From Lophius americanus (Eukaryota; Chordata; Actinopteri; Lophiiformes; Lophiidae), in assembly GCA_037951165.1 (NCBI GenBank), contig JBBDHG010000130.1, forward strand, positions 1 to 64,000: a stretch of DNA of 64,000 nt, read 5' to 3'. Of this stretch, positions 1 to 12,600 are shown in pieces (within the stretch, counting starts at the first letter, position 1; each line of letters starts with the position of its first letter). The notes below the pieces were generated by a model. That model saw only the letters and a list, made by a program, of their open reading frames with translations. It was not told the DNA's origin and searched no databases. Both the position numbers and the translations under genes were made by a program.

Positions 1-848
1 GAAACCGTTTGCACCTTTGATTTGTAGCACCTTTGAACCGGCGGAGCCACAGACTCTCTGAGGGCGGAGAAGTAGAAGTCGTCGTTTCGGGAGATGAAAA
101 TAGAGTTTGATGATATTCACAATCACACTCATCTGAGAATAAACCGGATAAAATGGCTGCCGTCTTCAAAGGCATGAATATTCTCCGCTTTTATGCCTCA
201 GGATAATTGAATAGTTGAGATTTGAGGCAGTCATCCCAAACGGGTAATTAGAGCCTTTAAAGTAGTTGTGCTAAACATTTGTGAGGCAGAATTATCAGAG
301 TATTGTAGGACTTGGTTATTTTGCATTAATCTTCTCTCTCCGCGGATGAGGAGTCATTTGTAGTTGAACGTTTTGCTTTTGTATCGACATCTCCTCCGGG
401 GAACTCGGCGCCGGCAGCATGAGAGCGGCTCTCTGCAGCATGTAGCTATAATTACACACAGACAACAAGACAATTAGTTTCTTCTCCGAATCCGACCTCG
501 CTGACGTAACGGCGTCCTCGGCCTACAATTTCATTTCTGCGTCCTGTTCCCGTTCTTCAATGCACCTCCTGATTACAAAGTCCCATAATGCACAGAGGCT
601 GCAGGCGGCCTTTTCACCATGTCGTTCATTGTGATAGCGGCGGCCGTGAAGCGATGCATATTTTATTTTCAGAAACACAAATCTACTAAATGATATGTTT
701 CACAACAAAACTTTGTTTGAGAACATTATGACAGTCTGCAGCGCTGCAGGTGACCGTCCTTCTGTCCCTCAGACCTCAGGGGTCACTAGAGTTCATGCTT
801 TTCTCTTTCTTCCTTCCCCATTCACCCCTGACCTCTGACTCTCCATAG
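1..848. other. Upstream region with no recognised gene
   Basis: I see no exon, domain or known repeat here. The short open frames lack family signatures and splice context. Confidence 0.5.
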
Positions 849-1615
849 AGGGGGCGACGGTGGCTCATGGTTGGTAGAACGGTTGCCAACTTTTCTGAAG
901 GTCGGTGGTTGGATCCCCGAACCGGTCCACATGTCCAAGTGTCCTTGATTAAAATACTGAACCCACGTTTCTCCCAGTGGTTTTTCCACTGATGAATGAA
1001 TGAATGATGGTGTGAATGAACATGTGACGCCTTCATGGCAGCTTCTACCATCACTGTGTGAATGTTGGGTGAATGTTTGTGTGAAAGAGTGGATGTTTTT
1101 GTGAATGGATGAATGCTTGTATGAATAGTTTAATACTTGTATGAAGGGGTGGATGTTTGTGTGAATGGGTGGATATTTGGATGAATGTTTGGGTGAAGGG
1201 GTGAATGGATGAATGCTTGTATGAATAGTTTAATACTTGTATGAAGGGGTGGATGTTTGTGTGGATGTTTTTGTGAATGGATGAATGCTTGTATGAATAG
1301 TTTGATACTTGTATGAAGGGGTGGATGTTTGTGTGAATGGGTGGATATTTGGATGAATGTTTGGGTGAAGGGGTGAATGGATGAATGCTTGTATGAATAG
1401 TTTAATACTTGTATGAAGGGGTGGATGTTTGTGTGGATGTTTGTGTGAATGGGTGGATACTTGTATAAATAGTTTGATACTTGTATGAATGGGTGGATGT
1501 TTGGGTGAATGTTTTGGTGAAGGGGTGGATGTTTGTGTGAATGGATGAATGCTGGCTTGCGTTGTAAAGTGCTTTGTGTGGTCGTGCAGTCTAGAAAAAG
1601 GAGTTCAGTCCATTC
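849..1615 (+). mobile_element. tRNA-derived SINE split by an internal tandem expansion
   Basis: The head at 849-1060 has a pol III A-box-like tggctcatggttggtag and a B-box-like ggttggatccc, followed by the typical aagtgtccttg segment. The tail at 1555-1615 (gtaaagtgctttgtgtggtc then gtctagaaaaag) matches the end of the AFC-type fish SINE as I recall it. The roughly 500 bp between them are degenerate gtgtgaatgggtggatgttt-like repeats, where a normal SINE has only a short stretch. Confidence 0.65.
1060..1550. repeat. Minisatellite inside the SINE
   Basis: Degenerate repeats of gaatgggtggatgtttgtgt-like units, with a larger block of roughly 170-180 bp repeated about 1.5-2 times (compare the stretches starting near 1080, 1207 and 1275). 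Confidence 0.8.
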
Positions 1616-1639
1616 ACCAGTTCATTCATCGGACCGGAC

Positions 1640-2930
1640 CACCTTCTACCACTGCTTTGTGATCCGTGGTTACAAGATCCATAAAAACAAATGCCAACGA
1701 TAAAGTAGAACTTCCTCAACTGTTGCTGGAGAAAACTTCTAGAGGAAAAGGATTTCTTCTAAACTCTGACTGAACTGTCGGCGTCAGAAGAAGTGACTTC
1801 CAACGACTGAGAAAAGACTGAGCCCAAATCTTTAATTGACTTATTTATTGTTGGCATTATCCAATTAAAGTCCACTACAGTTCTGAAGTTAGAATTCTCT
1901 GACCTCTACGATTAACTTCCTACAAATCTCAGAAAATCTCCGATGTCTTCATTTAAATCTCTACATTCAGGGATTTTACGCACGTCCTCAAGAACCAGCG
2001 GCGGGGAATTATCCCTAATTAAGCAGCAAAGAGCTAAAAATAAAGATGTGATTTCTACAAAAGATGGAGGATTTTCAGATTTGTGCCTTGAATTGTCATT
2101 TAAGTCCTTTGAATGCCAGAACACACCAGAGTCTCCGGTTTAGGCTCCCACACGCTGGTTTGAGGCAGACAATGAGAAAATGTGAGCGTTACATCGAACA
2201 ACCGCGTCTAAAAACAGCCTCTCCTTCCTGCAGTCCAGAGTTTAAGTGCAGAACAAGCTGAGAAACATCATCATCCTTTAAGGTTGTTTTTACACTTCAC
2301 TGCTTGGCTACAGTCTGATAAATATAGTTTATGTTATTTCGCTGCATGGGTTTATCATATCCAATGATAAAAAAAGATTAAAAATTGCCTGGAAATGTAG
2401 GCGATGATTTTTTTTAGTAGGTGGAATCACGTTTCTGGTAAAGTCTACTGATTACTTTGAATTTTCTTCTGGTGCATTTCTGAATCATTAGCGGCTTGAT
2501 GCTTTGCTACACGCAGACGCTAGTTGCTAACTTTGTCTTCCTGCTGTTTGGTCTAATTACACGTATTTGTTGAGCTGAACTTACGCTAACGAGAGCGAGC
2601 TTTAAGAGGACAGTCAGAGAATATCACGACTCAACACCAGCAGACAAGTGTTCACAAAGCTGAAGACAAATACAGCCTAGGGTCTTTTTCTACAAGAGGT
2701 ACCAGAAATGAAAAGTTTGAAATGCTAATGCTACTAATATGGAAAGAAGAGTTATAATGAGGCTAACGCCGTTATCCCTGACAGCCAGGATTTATACCAG
2801 ACAAGCACAAACACTCCCCCTAATGAAGACACATTAAGTGTGACGTTCTGTCCACAGCAGCTTTTGTGGACAAAAACAAAGAAGATTGTTGATTATGAAG
2901 TATTAGAGTAAAATATGATTTAATCAAGGA
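1640..2930. other. Upstream region with no recognised gene
   Basis: AT-rich single-copy-looking sequence. I recognise no exon, repeat or domain. Confidence 0.5.
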
Positions 2931-2934
2931 ATAT

Positions 2935-3180
2935 CTCAAATCAAATATATTTATACAAGATTTCCTCCTGTCCATTATTCTGGACAAAGCCGACGGATGT
3001 TTGAGAAATGATGGATTAAGGGGATAAAACTCCCCCTAGTGTCAGAAGTATACAACCAACTTTTCCCAGAATCAATCCAGTCCTTCCTCAATGATCCAGG
3101 TCGTAGTTTTGAGTTATCGCCTTAACGTATCGCCTTAACTGCAGCGGCGACGAGGATTCCAAAGAACCTCGGACTCTTCG
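2935..3180 (-). repeat. Interspersed CTCF-motif repeat, partial copy
   Basis: Reads on the minus strand. It contains ctccccctagtgtc (near 3030), followed by the tttcccagaatcaatccagt segment shared with the other copies. Confidence 0.6.
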
Positions 3181-3619
3181 TGGATATATAAACGGCGTGA
3201 ATGTAAAATGATTGTGTCTCATTTAGCAGCAACACTTCTGATAACGGAGTTTCTCTAAACTCCCAGAAAGCCTTTCCCACACCCTGACCAAGTCTGGGTT
3301 TGTTCTGAACTGAGTGTCTCTGACATCACTGGGTGGAATTGTGGCCCTTCATTTTTACAGAACCGCTTCAGTGAAGCCCGATGAAGATTTATAAAACATG
3401 AACGGATCATTTTTTTAGGTTCCACCACAGCGTCTCTGTGGAGTTCAGGTCCAGACTTTGACTGGAGGCCACTCTTCATCTTACATGTTTGTTATTGATC
3501 CTCCAGGGGCGGATTTAATCTTCTCTTTGGGTTATTGTCTCGCTGCATGACCAATAGTCCTGAACTTTCTTGCACCTCCTGGAATGACCGTCTGCCATCC
3601 TCTCGGAGAAAGGCCAAAG

Positions 3620-3880
3620 TGAAGTTAGGGCGGCTTTATCTCAGTGGGTGGAGCAGTCGTCCCTCAGACTGGAGACCGGGGTCGGAGCCCCGCCCCTGAC
3701 GCAACAAGCCGTGGGTCCTTGAGCAAGCACCTGAAACCTCAGCTCCCCGGGCGCTTCACAGGCTCCGCCCACTGCTGCCTCAGGTATGGGTTAAATGCAG
3801 GGATACATTTCACCACGTTGTAATGTATGTGTGTAACGTGATGGATAAAGGATAGGCTATTATTAATATTGTATCTGAGA
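3620..3880 (+). mobile_element. tRNA-derived SINE
   Basis: The head is tatctcagtgggtggagcag and the B-box-like part ggggtcggagcccc. They are followed by gtccttgagcaagcacctga and a tail with aggctccgcccactgctgcc. The same layout recurs at 22930-23170, so the two are copies of one family. Confidence 0.7.
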
Positions 3881-4459
3881 CTAAGTTTCGAGGGGGGCAA
3901 ATACTTTTTCACACAGGCTCGGTCGGAATAACCTGGAATAACCTTTGGTTCAATAAATGCCATCCTTCCAAATCTGTATTTTCTGTTTGCTCCGGTTGCC
4001 CTGGTTGATAAAAATAAAAAATTCAAGAGGCCAGGAGGAGGTCCGGTGTGTTTCCACAGCCAGACCCTCGGAGTCAGTAATGATGTGTATACCGCTGTGG
4101 GATGGATCCAGATCAGCTGGATTCTGACCCTTGAACTCTCCTCCTAGAGATTTAAATTCCCTGATATCTCCTTATTAACCAGGGGTGGTTGAATTATTAG
4201 TTGTAGAGGTTCATTTAAGGGAGATTGACTGCCGGGCGAAGCTTCACACCGAGCTCACAGAACAAAAGGTGGACCTCACCTATGAATTCCATAGATGATG
4301 GCAAAGCCTTTTTGGCGATCATCATCTTCTGCTGCTGCTCATCCTCCATACTACAAAATGCTTCTAGTCGTTGCTCGCCTTCATGGCCGCCAAAGGCTGA
4401 TTGATGGCTGCTGGCAGATGTCTGCTCATGCTGGAGAGCTGCTGCATTAATAAGTGAAA

Positions 4460-5015
4460 AACTTAAACGGGTTCTGATGGAGAGGTGTCAGAACACACAT
4501 CACATTGCAGCTTCTTGCCTGTGGGTCCCTGCATTCGTGAGGATATTATTTCCCTCCCTGTTACCTGCCAGAACATTTTTGCATATCAATCCCATCCCCC
4601 CATGGAAACTGCAGACCATAATGGCAGCGGGTCTCTTTCATCAGGATAACGCACCGATGCCAAATTGCAAATCATGGTCCAGGGAGACTTTGAGGAACAC
4701 AATAATGAGGATGTTGACTTGAACAGAACATCCGAGCATCCATGGACACACAAGTCCAATCCAAGGAGAACCCACCGAGTGAAGTTCTGAATGTGAATGT
4801 TATGTGTGGAGTGTGTTCTATGTGATGGAGTCCAGAACAAACTTCCCTTCAACGAAAAGTATATCTTATCTTATATAATCTTATCTTATATTATATTATC
4901 TTATATTATCTTATATAATCTTATTTTATTTTAGGAACCACAGCACTCCTTCAATTGTTCTTCAGAATCCACACAACACCAGGCAGCTAGTTCTAATGTT
5001 ATGGCTGACCGGTTT
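4460..5015 (+). mobile_element. Degraded Tc1-like transposon
   Basis: The tcatcaggataacgcaccg stretch (near 4638) encodes HQDNAP, the block around the second catalytic Asp of Tc1 transposases. Downstream come gagcatccatgg and the end motif taatgttatggctgac (near 4996). The frame is broken and part is replaced by a tatctta microsatellite (4858-4934), so no active protein remains. Confidence 0.55.
4858..4934. repeat. Microsatellite, (atctt/atatt)n
   Basis: Degenerate repeats of tcttatattatcttatataa type. Confidence 0.85.
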
Positions 5016-5139
5016 CTGTCATTTATCAGGGTCAGCTGGCACAAGAGGGGAAACAGTCACGTGACAAAAACACTGACTGATTCTACTTGAAGCCTTTCAA
5101 AAATAATTAACTTCATTTGTGACTGAATCTGTACACTGT

Positions 5140-5235
5140 AAAAAATATGAAATGTGATTTTACAGTAAAATACCTTCAGCTGGAAATAGTGATAACGGTT
5201 ATACTGTAAAAATGATACTTTTGACAGAGTAAACG
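5140..5235. repeat. Short element with cactgtaaaaaa-type motifs
   Basis: It begins acactgtaaaaaatatg and has several internal tacagtaaaa and tactgtaaaa inverted pieces. It is similar to non-autonomous fish DNA elements. Similar motifs occur near 8168, 8318 and 9269. Confidence 0.4.
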
Positions 5236-5239
5236 TTCC

Positions 5240-5975
5240 TTTTACGGTAATTCTATCCCAGTAAAGTCAGGGATTCATTCCGGAATCTTCATCACTGCGT
5301 CTGCCACAGATCCTTCCTGTTACACGATAACTCAAAACATACTTTTCCAACATTGGTCCATCACTTCGACTTAAGTAGATGGAAGTATTCACGCAAATAT
5401 CATATTCTACAGCAGGAGTTCATATTTTACCCACCAGGGGGAGCTTTTTATGGAAAAACTGCTTCAAGTACATAATTCCAGAACGTTTTCATGGATCATT
5501 TCAAATTTTATACCCACGTGGACCTTAAGGGAGGAACTGGACTCATTTTGAGAAAGTTCTGTTCTACATTGCTGACAGTAGGGGGAGCTTTTTGAAATTA
5601 GTCCATATTTGGTGCATCTGGATCGACTTGAGGAGATTTATTTAATTAACCTTGTGTTTTACTCCAATAGTTCACATTTTATTTAGAGGGGGGAGTTTTC
5701 TTTACGAAGAATACGGTTCTTTGGACATAAGGTTTTATCCATTGGCCCGATTTAGTCCAAAATTGCTGCACATGAACTGATGTGAGGAGATCCATCTTGT
5801 ATAAATCATATTCTACTCTAACTGTTCATATCTTACTCAATAAGAGGAGCTTTTTTCTTTCTTTTTTAGGGCGTGGACATAACTTCACATTTAATAAGTT
5901 CAATCAGGGGGGATTGCATGTACAACGCAGGTGTTTGGGGACTTTCCGAGTATTTACCCTGGCTGTCGGGGACCA
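5240..5975 (+). repeat. Interspersed CTCF-motif repeat, near full-length copy
   Basis: The most complete copy. It opens with aaagtcagggattc and has ccaccagggggagct (5431-5445) and a second agtagggggagctttt (near 5578). It ends with the ttgcatgtacaacgcagg / ggctgtcggggaccag block. Its parts recur around the window on both strands. Confidence 0.75.
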
Positions 5976-6299
5976 GACTACTACACTTTACATTTTAGCG
6001 TAAACTCTAAAGACGTTTTTTACAGTGTTTGAGGTTATGCTTGAAAGACATGCATAGTTTAAGGAAACCGTCATAACACCGGTTATAACGCTCTCTGTCG
6101 GTGGTGTGAGCTGACAGCATCCACCTCCTGCTGAGAACAGAAGGTTTCAAAGTTCTGGGTCGAAGAAGCGAATCTGGACTTTCTGGTTCCTCTCACTGCT
6201 TCCTCTCAGATGCGTGTCTTGACCCCCAGTGGAGAATCAGTTCTGCACTGCAGCGTGTTTTTTAGGTCAATTGTTTATCTAACAGCATTTCCATCACAG

Positions 6300-6632
6300 G
6301 AGGAGACCCCCGCTTCCTCCCTCCCCCGCTGCGCGCGCTGCACGTGTGCTGCGTCTCGCGCGTCACTTGTCGCAACTGATCCCATTCTCAGACCATTCGG
6401 TCGAGCTGGCTTCAGACACGCGCCACAGTTTTGAGCGTTCACGCCTTCTACCCACCGACCCGCAGCATCATCCACCGCACGTCGGAGAGGATCCACGCAC
6501 GTGGCTGCCAGCGCAGCACCCAACGCACGCGCAACTCCATCTAGGCAAAGGTGCCCAATTTGGACAGAGGAGGAGGACATTTCTGCATCCTCTTCATCAT
6601 TCTTTTTCTCTCGAACTAACTTCAAGAGGACC
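6300..6632 (+). promoter_or_regulatory. CpG-rich stretch, probable 5'UTR and promoter of the rxfp1-like gene
   Basis: This stretch is much richer in G+C and CpG than its surroundings. Runs such as ctgcgcgcgctgcacgtg and acgcacgcgcaactcc lie directly upstream of the start codon at 6633. I see no clear TATA box, so the transcription start cannot be placed. The start codon context (ggaccATGC) has the purine at -3 only loosely. Calling it promoter and leader is inference from position and composition. Confidence 0.45.
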
Positions 6633-6675
6633 ATGCAAGTTTATGCGGCGCTGATCCTCGCGTGTGGAGTGTCGG
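6633..6675 (+). CDS. rxfp1: rxfp1-like exon 1: start codon and signal peptide
   Basis: It encodes MQVYAALILACGVS, a short hydrophobic secretion signal ending in small residues, and then the donor ggGTAAGT. The intron is phase 1, as is the acceptor of the LDLa exon, so the joined codon is GCC (Ala15). The first exon is the least certain of the set because signal-peptide exons are poorly conserved. A different upstream exon could be used instead. Support comes from the CpG-rich leader and the phase match. Confidence 0.68.
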
Positions 6676-9600
6676 GTAAGTCCGAACTTTTCCTCATCCT
6701 CGGATTTATGAAGCTGCGTCTGATCTTTTTGTGAACACGTTCCTGGAGACGAACAGCACCGGCGCGTAAAAGACGTGGGAGAGTGGATGCAGGGGTGGAT
6801 GTAGGGGTGGATGCTGAGGTGGATGCAGGGGTGGATGTAGAGGTGGATGTAGGGGTGGATGTAGGGGTGGATGTAGGGGTGGATGTAGGGGTGGATGCTG
6901 AGGTGGATGCAGGGGTGGATGTAGAGGTGGATGTAGGGGTGGATGTAGGGGTGGATGCTGAGGTGGATGCAGGGGTGGATGTAGGGGTGGATGCTGAGGT
7001 GGATGTAGGGGTGGATGTAGGGGTGGATGCAGGGGTGGATGCAGAGGCTCCTGGTGTAACCACAGAGGACTTTCTTACTTCACCCTCGCGTTAAAACGAA
7101 GCGGAGATGCTCTCAGGTGTAAAGGTGAAGATTGTGACTCAGCGATCAGAAGACTCGTGAAGATCTCAGCGGTCGTGGGTGAAATCCCCTGATATCTGCT
7201 TCTTTCACCCTGAGATCAGGCTCCTGCTGAGAACGGGACTCAACCCCACACTCACCCTTCCTCCTGAAACTCTCCTAAAATGTTCTGTCAGTATTAGTTT
7301 ACTCTCAAAGTTCTTTTCAGCAACATGAGTCCAGATGATAACCGTCAGATATTATTTTATTTAAAGGCTCGTGACCTTTAAATAATGTTGTGTGTGAGGA
7401 AGACTCCGAGGGAGGAATCATAACTGCTGCAGAGGAAATGAGTTCTGGAGACTCTGATTGCTGGGACACACACACACACACACACTCACACTCACACTCA
7501 CACACTCACACACTCACACAAATGCACACATGCATGGACACACACACTCACTGACCCAAAAGAGAGAGTGCAACCATCTCCAAATACAAGTCGTTCTCAG
7601 TCACTACCACAGACATCATCATCCACCAGGGTCAGAACCAGCCTCCACCAGGGTCAGAACCAGCCTCCACCAGGGTCAGAACCAGCCTCCACCAGGGTCA
7701 GAACCAGCCTCCACCAGGGTCAGAACAAGCCTCCACCAGGGTCAGAACCAGCCTCCACCAGGGTCAGAACCAGCCTCCACCAGGGTCAGAACCAGCGTCC
7801 TCCTGTGCAGCAGATGTCTGATGTCATCATCAGCTCTGGGTTAGGTTAGGTTGGTGCTGGTTCTGGTTGTATATAGTTATCTGGGTATGGCATCATGTGT
7901 AAGCAGAATAATGCTGCGTCTGTCTCACACGTGTCAGTCAGTGTGAGAGCTGTTATCAGTCACTGCCCAGCACTGCGGCGCTGCAGGTCCTTTAGAAGGC
8001 TGGAGCCCCGAGGGTCCACACGGGACCACGGGGGGGAAGGTTCTCTTAGAGGGAGAACTGGAGACCCAGAAATGAATGATTCCAGGTCACCCACATCTCA
8101 GAACTCTTTGTCCGGTGGCTTTTTCCTCCACAAAGGCATAGAAACGTAAATCAGTGGCAGGTGTACACTGTAAAATATTCTTTGAAAAAATCAGTGTGAC
8201 TCACGGTTCAACTGGAGGTGAATAAAGTATGAAAGGTTTTTTGTCCAGGGTGAATCTCACAGTTGTTTGTTTCAGGCAGATGAAACAGAAACATGTTAAA
8301 ACTGTTTACAGCACTGCACTGTAAAAACAAAGAAAAGTCAAACTTAATACAAACACTTCTTCTTCGTCTTCGTCATAGTTTAACACCTCAGGTGTCAGAT
8401 TAGACCTGCACCCACATAAAATGGCTATTAAAATACCTTATATTTAGACTTTTTCTATTTGTTTACTTTTAAATCAACAAATATTTTTAAACTTTATTTT
8501 ATTTTTATGCAGAAGTGAAAGTCTTTTCTTTTGGTTATTTCATTTAAATTCCAATTTACATATCAGGAAACCTATCTGATCTATGCCCGACTTTTCCGTC
8601 CCTGAATAGTCGGGATAGATCTAGTGAGGAAGAACTGGGTTGATTTTAGTTCCGTTGTCTGTGGAGGTTCATCTCCAAAAGTCTTCAGCCATCATTTCTC
8701 CAGCGTCGGTCTCATTTAGTCCAAACCGGGTGCAGCTGGATCGACTCCAGGAGATCTATCTTGTTTCTATCATATTTAATGTAATATTTCTTATCTTACT
8801 CCCTTCAGGGAACTTTTTTTCTACTAATACTTAGATAATAACTTTAGTTTTGAAGAACCCTAAACTTTAGGGTTTACTTCGGGGAGTTCAGTCAGGGGTT
8901 TTAGTTGCACAAGGCAGGGCATGGGGGACTTTTCGGGGAATTCCTCGTGCTGTCGAGGACAGAAGAGTAGAACTGGTTTACTGTAATAGATATGTTTTAC
9001 TCACTATGGAGGGTTTTTTATTCACAAAAAACATTGTTGTTCAGTCAGAAGGATTTTGTTCCAGTTTATTTTAATTTGATTCATTGTTTTTTTTCTGGGA
9101 TTCTTTTTTTTTTGGGTGATATTTTAATTATTCAATTATTCTAGTAATTATGACTCATATTTGACCAACTATGGAATAAGAGTTGATGGTTACTCTACCA
9201 CGTCAAATACTTTATTATTATTACTTAATTATTATGACTGGCTTTATGAATGGAACGGAGAGGGACACACTGTAAAAAATAACAGTTAATTATTGTAAAC
9301 GACTATATCACTAGAAGATACGGTGAATCATCTTTAATAAAGAAACAGTACAAAATACAAATACATGACTGTGTACACACAAGTGGTACACACAAAGCAA
9401 AGCGCAAAAAGTCCTAAAGGAACGGAGGATCACATGACACTGTTTTGGAGGCTGATGGTGATGGGGGCCGATGGATCTGCGCGTCTCCCCGGTGAGCAGA
9501 TGCTTCTACTAGAGCTTGATTTAATTGATTCAACGAGTGCTGGAATGAGAGTTTGTGCGTGAAGATGATGGTTGAAGTTTGGACCGGCGCCCCCCTTGGA

Positions 9601-12600
9601 CTCCTGCAGGACTACAACGATGGAAGAATCAGAAAGAAGGGCTTCTAGAACTCAAACCCACCTCACACCTCAACTCCCGTCAGAAAAGTTCATTTCCTGC
9701 GTCTTCCTTTCGCTTGCTGCCATGATGCAGCAAACAGGACATCGACCCCGCGCCTCATTTTCATGCGGAAACATTCAGGAGCTGCATATTTATGACGTCC
9801 AAGGCTGAGTGTCTGCACAGGGGACAGGAAGTGAGGCGGATTCCAGGACGCACACTTCCAGCTGGACGACGGGAAACGCAGACAGTTTTATGAATCGGAT
9901 TAGTTTTCACAGCTTTTGTGCACACAGATTTTTAATCTGGTTTGTAAATGAGCGTCCTGCTCATCCACTTTCCCACTCGGGCTCCTCGCCGTCTGAGCTG
10001 CAGACACAACTTCTCAGCGCGGATCAATTAGTCCAGATGAAGTCATGCATCCAGGATTCTCAGCATCACAAGATCCTGATGCTGGAATAGAGTTAATGAA
10101 GTCTGCGAGGTGTGAGCGCCACGTCTTCCTTGTTTGTGTTTTTCAGCACTGAACACGGTCGTCAGTCGGCGTGTCCTCAAACTGCCTCGTCTGGAACTTC
10201 TGACCCACACAGGAAATAACTTCTGACCCACACAGCAAATAACTTCTGACCCACACAGGAAATAACTTCTGACCCACACAGGAAATAACTTCTGACCCAC
10301 ACAGGAAATAACTTCTGACCCACACAGGAAATAACTTCTGACCCACACAGGAAATAACTTCTGACCCACACAGGAAATAACTTCTGACCCACACAGGAAA
10401 TAACTTCTGACCCACACAGCAAATAACTTCTGACCCACACAGGAAATAACTTCTGACCCACACAGGAAATAACTTCTGACCCACACAGGAAATAACTTCT
10501 GACCCACACAGGAAATAACTTCTGACCCACACAGGAAATAACTTCTGACCCACACAGGAAATAACTTCTGACCCACACAGGAAATCTTCCCTGATTTGTT
10601 TTGTTTTGCTGTTTCAATCAACATTTGCATTTTTATGTAGACTTTATCTTTTTCCGTATCATCTGCAGTTATTTCAGTACAAGAGAACCCAAATGTTACA
10701 AACTCCTCATAATATGTGAGAGGAAGAGCGATGTCTACTGCTGCAGATGTTAGACATTCTTTTCTGATTCTTTCACCGCTTTATGGATTCTTCTGTTCCG
10801 CGTTCACTTTGGTCAAACATTTGTTGGAAATAGATGCCTTTGTGCTCAAAAGTCTGAATCCACAGTGTCTGTCTGCTTCATGAGAGAGTATTAATCACCA
10901 CCACGTGATTCATACACGCGTGCAACTTCATCTAAAGAGAAGAGCCCCCATTGGACTCGTCTTCTTTTTTTTAAACACCCCCTGCTTTGATTTCTCTCTC
11001 GTTGCTTTTAGCAACATTATTGGAAAATATTTTTAACCACTCCTTCTCAACAGCGCCATAATTGTGCTTCCATCCAGTTTTTGTCATTTTTTAAAACTGT
11101 GAGGTTAATTAAACTTTAATTAACCTCACAGCGAAATGTTGTAATTTGGGCAAAGGTGGTACTGCACAGCCAAACTTCCTCTCTGGGATCAAAATCCCGT
11201 TTGCGGCTCTCCAACTGTGCCGCATTGAAGAGTTGGCCTGGTCCTCTTCTACACAAACTGTGTAGAATAACATGTACTTTGTGGTATTTCTACCAAACAT
11301 GATGCTGAAGTTATTAAAACCCCAAAATTATAAAAAGCTGGAGATATTATAGAATCGTCATCGCCGCCGCGTATCCATCGAGTCAACGCAACAACTCAAA
11401 AACAATTTTATGGACCATTTTTGAATTCTTTAACTACATAGACCTTAGTGCGAGGAAGAACTGGAGTAATTTTGGGAAATTTTGGTTGTACGCCTTTTTT
11501 GTTTTTTGTTTTTTTAGGAACAACTCTGTTGAAATAACTCCAAAAATGATTATTGAGAAATTACGGCCTTCAAACTTCTTTTTGAGTTAAAGCTCCCCCC
11601 AGTGGTGGAAAGGATCCGTGTGCTGTGTAATGGCAGAACTTCGGTCTGCTGTGATGGTTTCATGGGACCCAGAATTAAAGGACATTGTAAACGGATTTCA
11701 CAAGAATTTACAAGTTTATCTTTCAGGAGGCGCTGATTTATTAGACATTAGTTTAAAAACAGACTTTTTTTAAAACAGCCTCCCCTGCTGGACGGGACAT
11801 AGAAGTGCTGTCAGGAAAGGATTAATGACTCCAGGTGTGTCAGGTGGGGCTGGACTGTTAAGTACCACCTGACCCTCCACCGTAGGATCCCTGTTTGACA
11901 CATGATTAAATCCATTAATGGGCCTAAATCTGCTCAAACCTCGGCATCTGAGTGAAAGTATTCAGTCACCAGGAACAGTTTTCAATCTACAGATGCGCTC
12001 TGGGAAAAGTTGATCTGTGTAATTGATTGACTTAATCCTTTGGACTCCATCGGTTCTTCTGCTGGAGACAGTAAATAGCCTGACTCACATCAGGAGGAGG
12101 CCTTCGTCTCAGGAACGGGTCAGTAAGGAGAAACAACAGGCTTTGATGAATACTGTGGCGCTCTGGGATCTGGGTCGGCAGTCTTCAGGTTATCGGGTTC
12201 GTGCCGGGCTGACCTCCGACCCCAGAGGATGAAGACATGAAGGTCCGTGAATCTGAAATACTGTCAGATCTGAGAATGTATTTTCAAATGAGAAAACCAT
12301 CTGATGCCATGATGGAAGTCATGAGGAGAGGAAGATGAAGACTTTCTGCTGCAGAGGGTTTTTGTTCTTTAGAGCAGAACTCCTCAGAACCGTAGGTGAA
12401 CTTTGGGTCATGATTCCTAAAATAATTCTACGACAACAAATGTGATTAAAATGCAACAGGATGTCCAATAAAAAACATCTAGTTCTCTTTAACGTCATTT
12501 CAAACGTGAAGAAGAGGATCAGGGCAACATGAAGAGTTTTTTATTTCTAAATTCTTCTCATGAATCTGACAACGTACCGACATTTTTCCAGACGGATCAG

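Noticed and set aside
6641..7094. Val-Asp-rich (plus) and Ser-Thr-rich (minus) low-complexity frames
   Set aside because: A 12-bp satellite in intron 1. Direct read-through from exon 1 meets a stop at about 6732.
10043..10630. Three overlapping minus frames with SYFLCGSEV-type repeats
   Set aside because: The 23-bp satellite cycles through all frames, so the frames are not independent evidence of coding.
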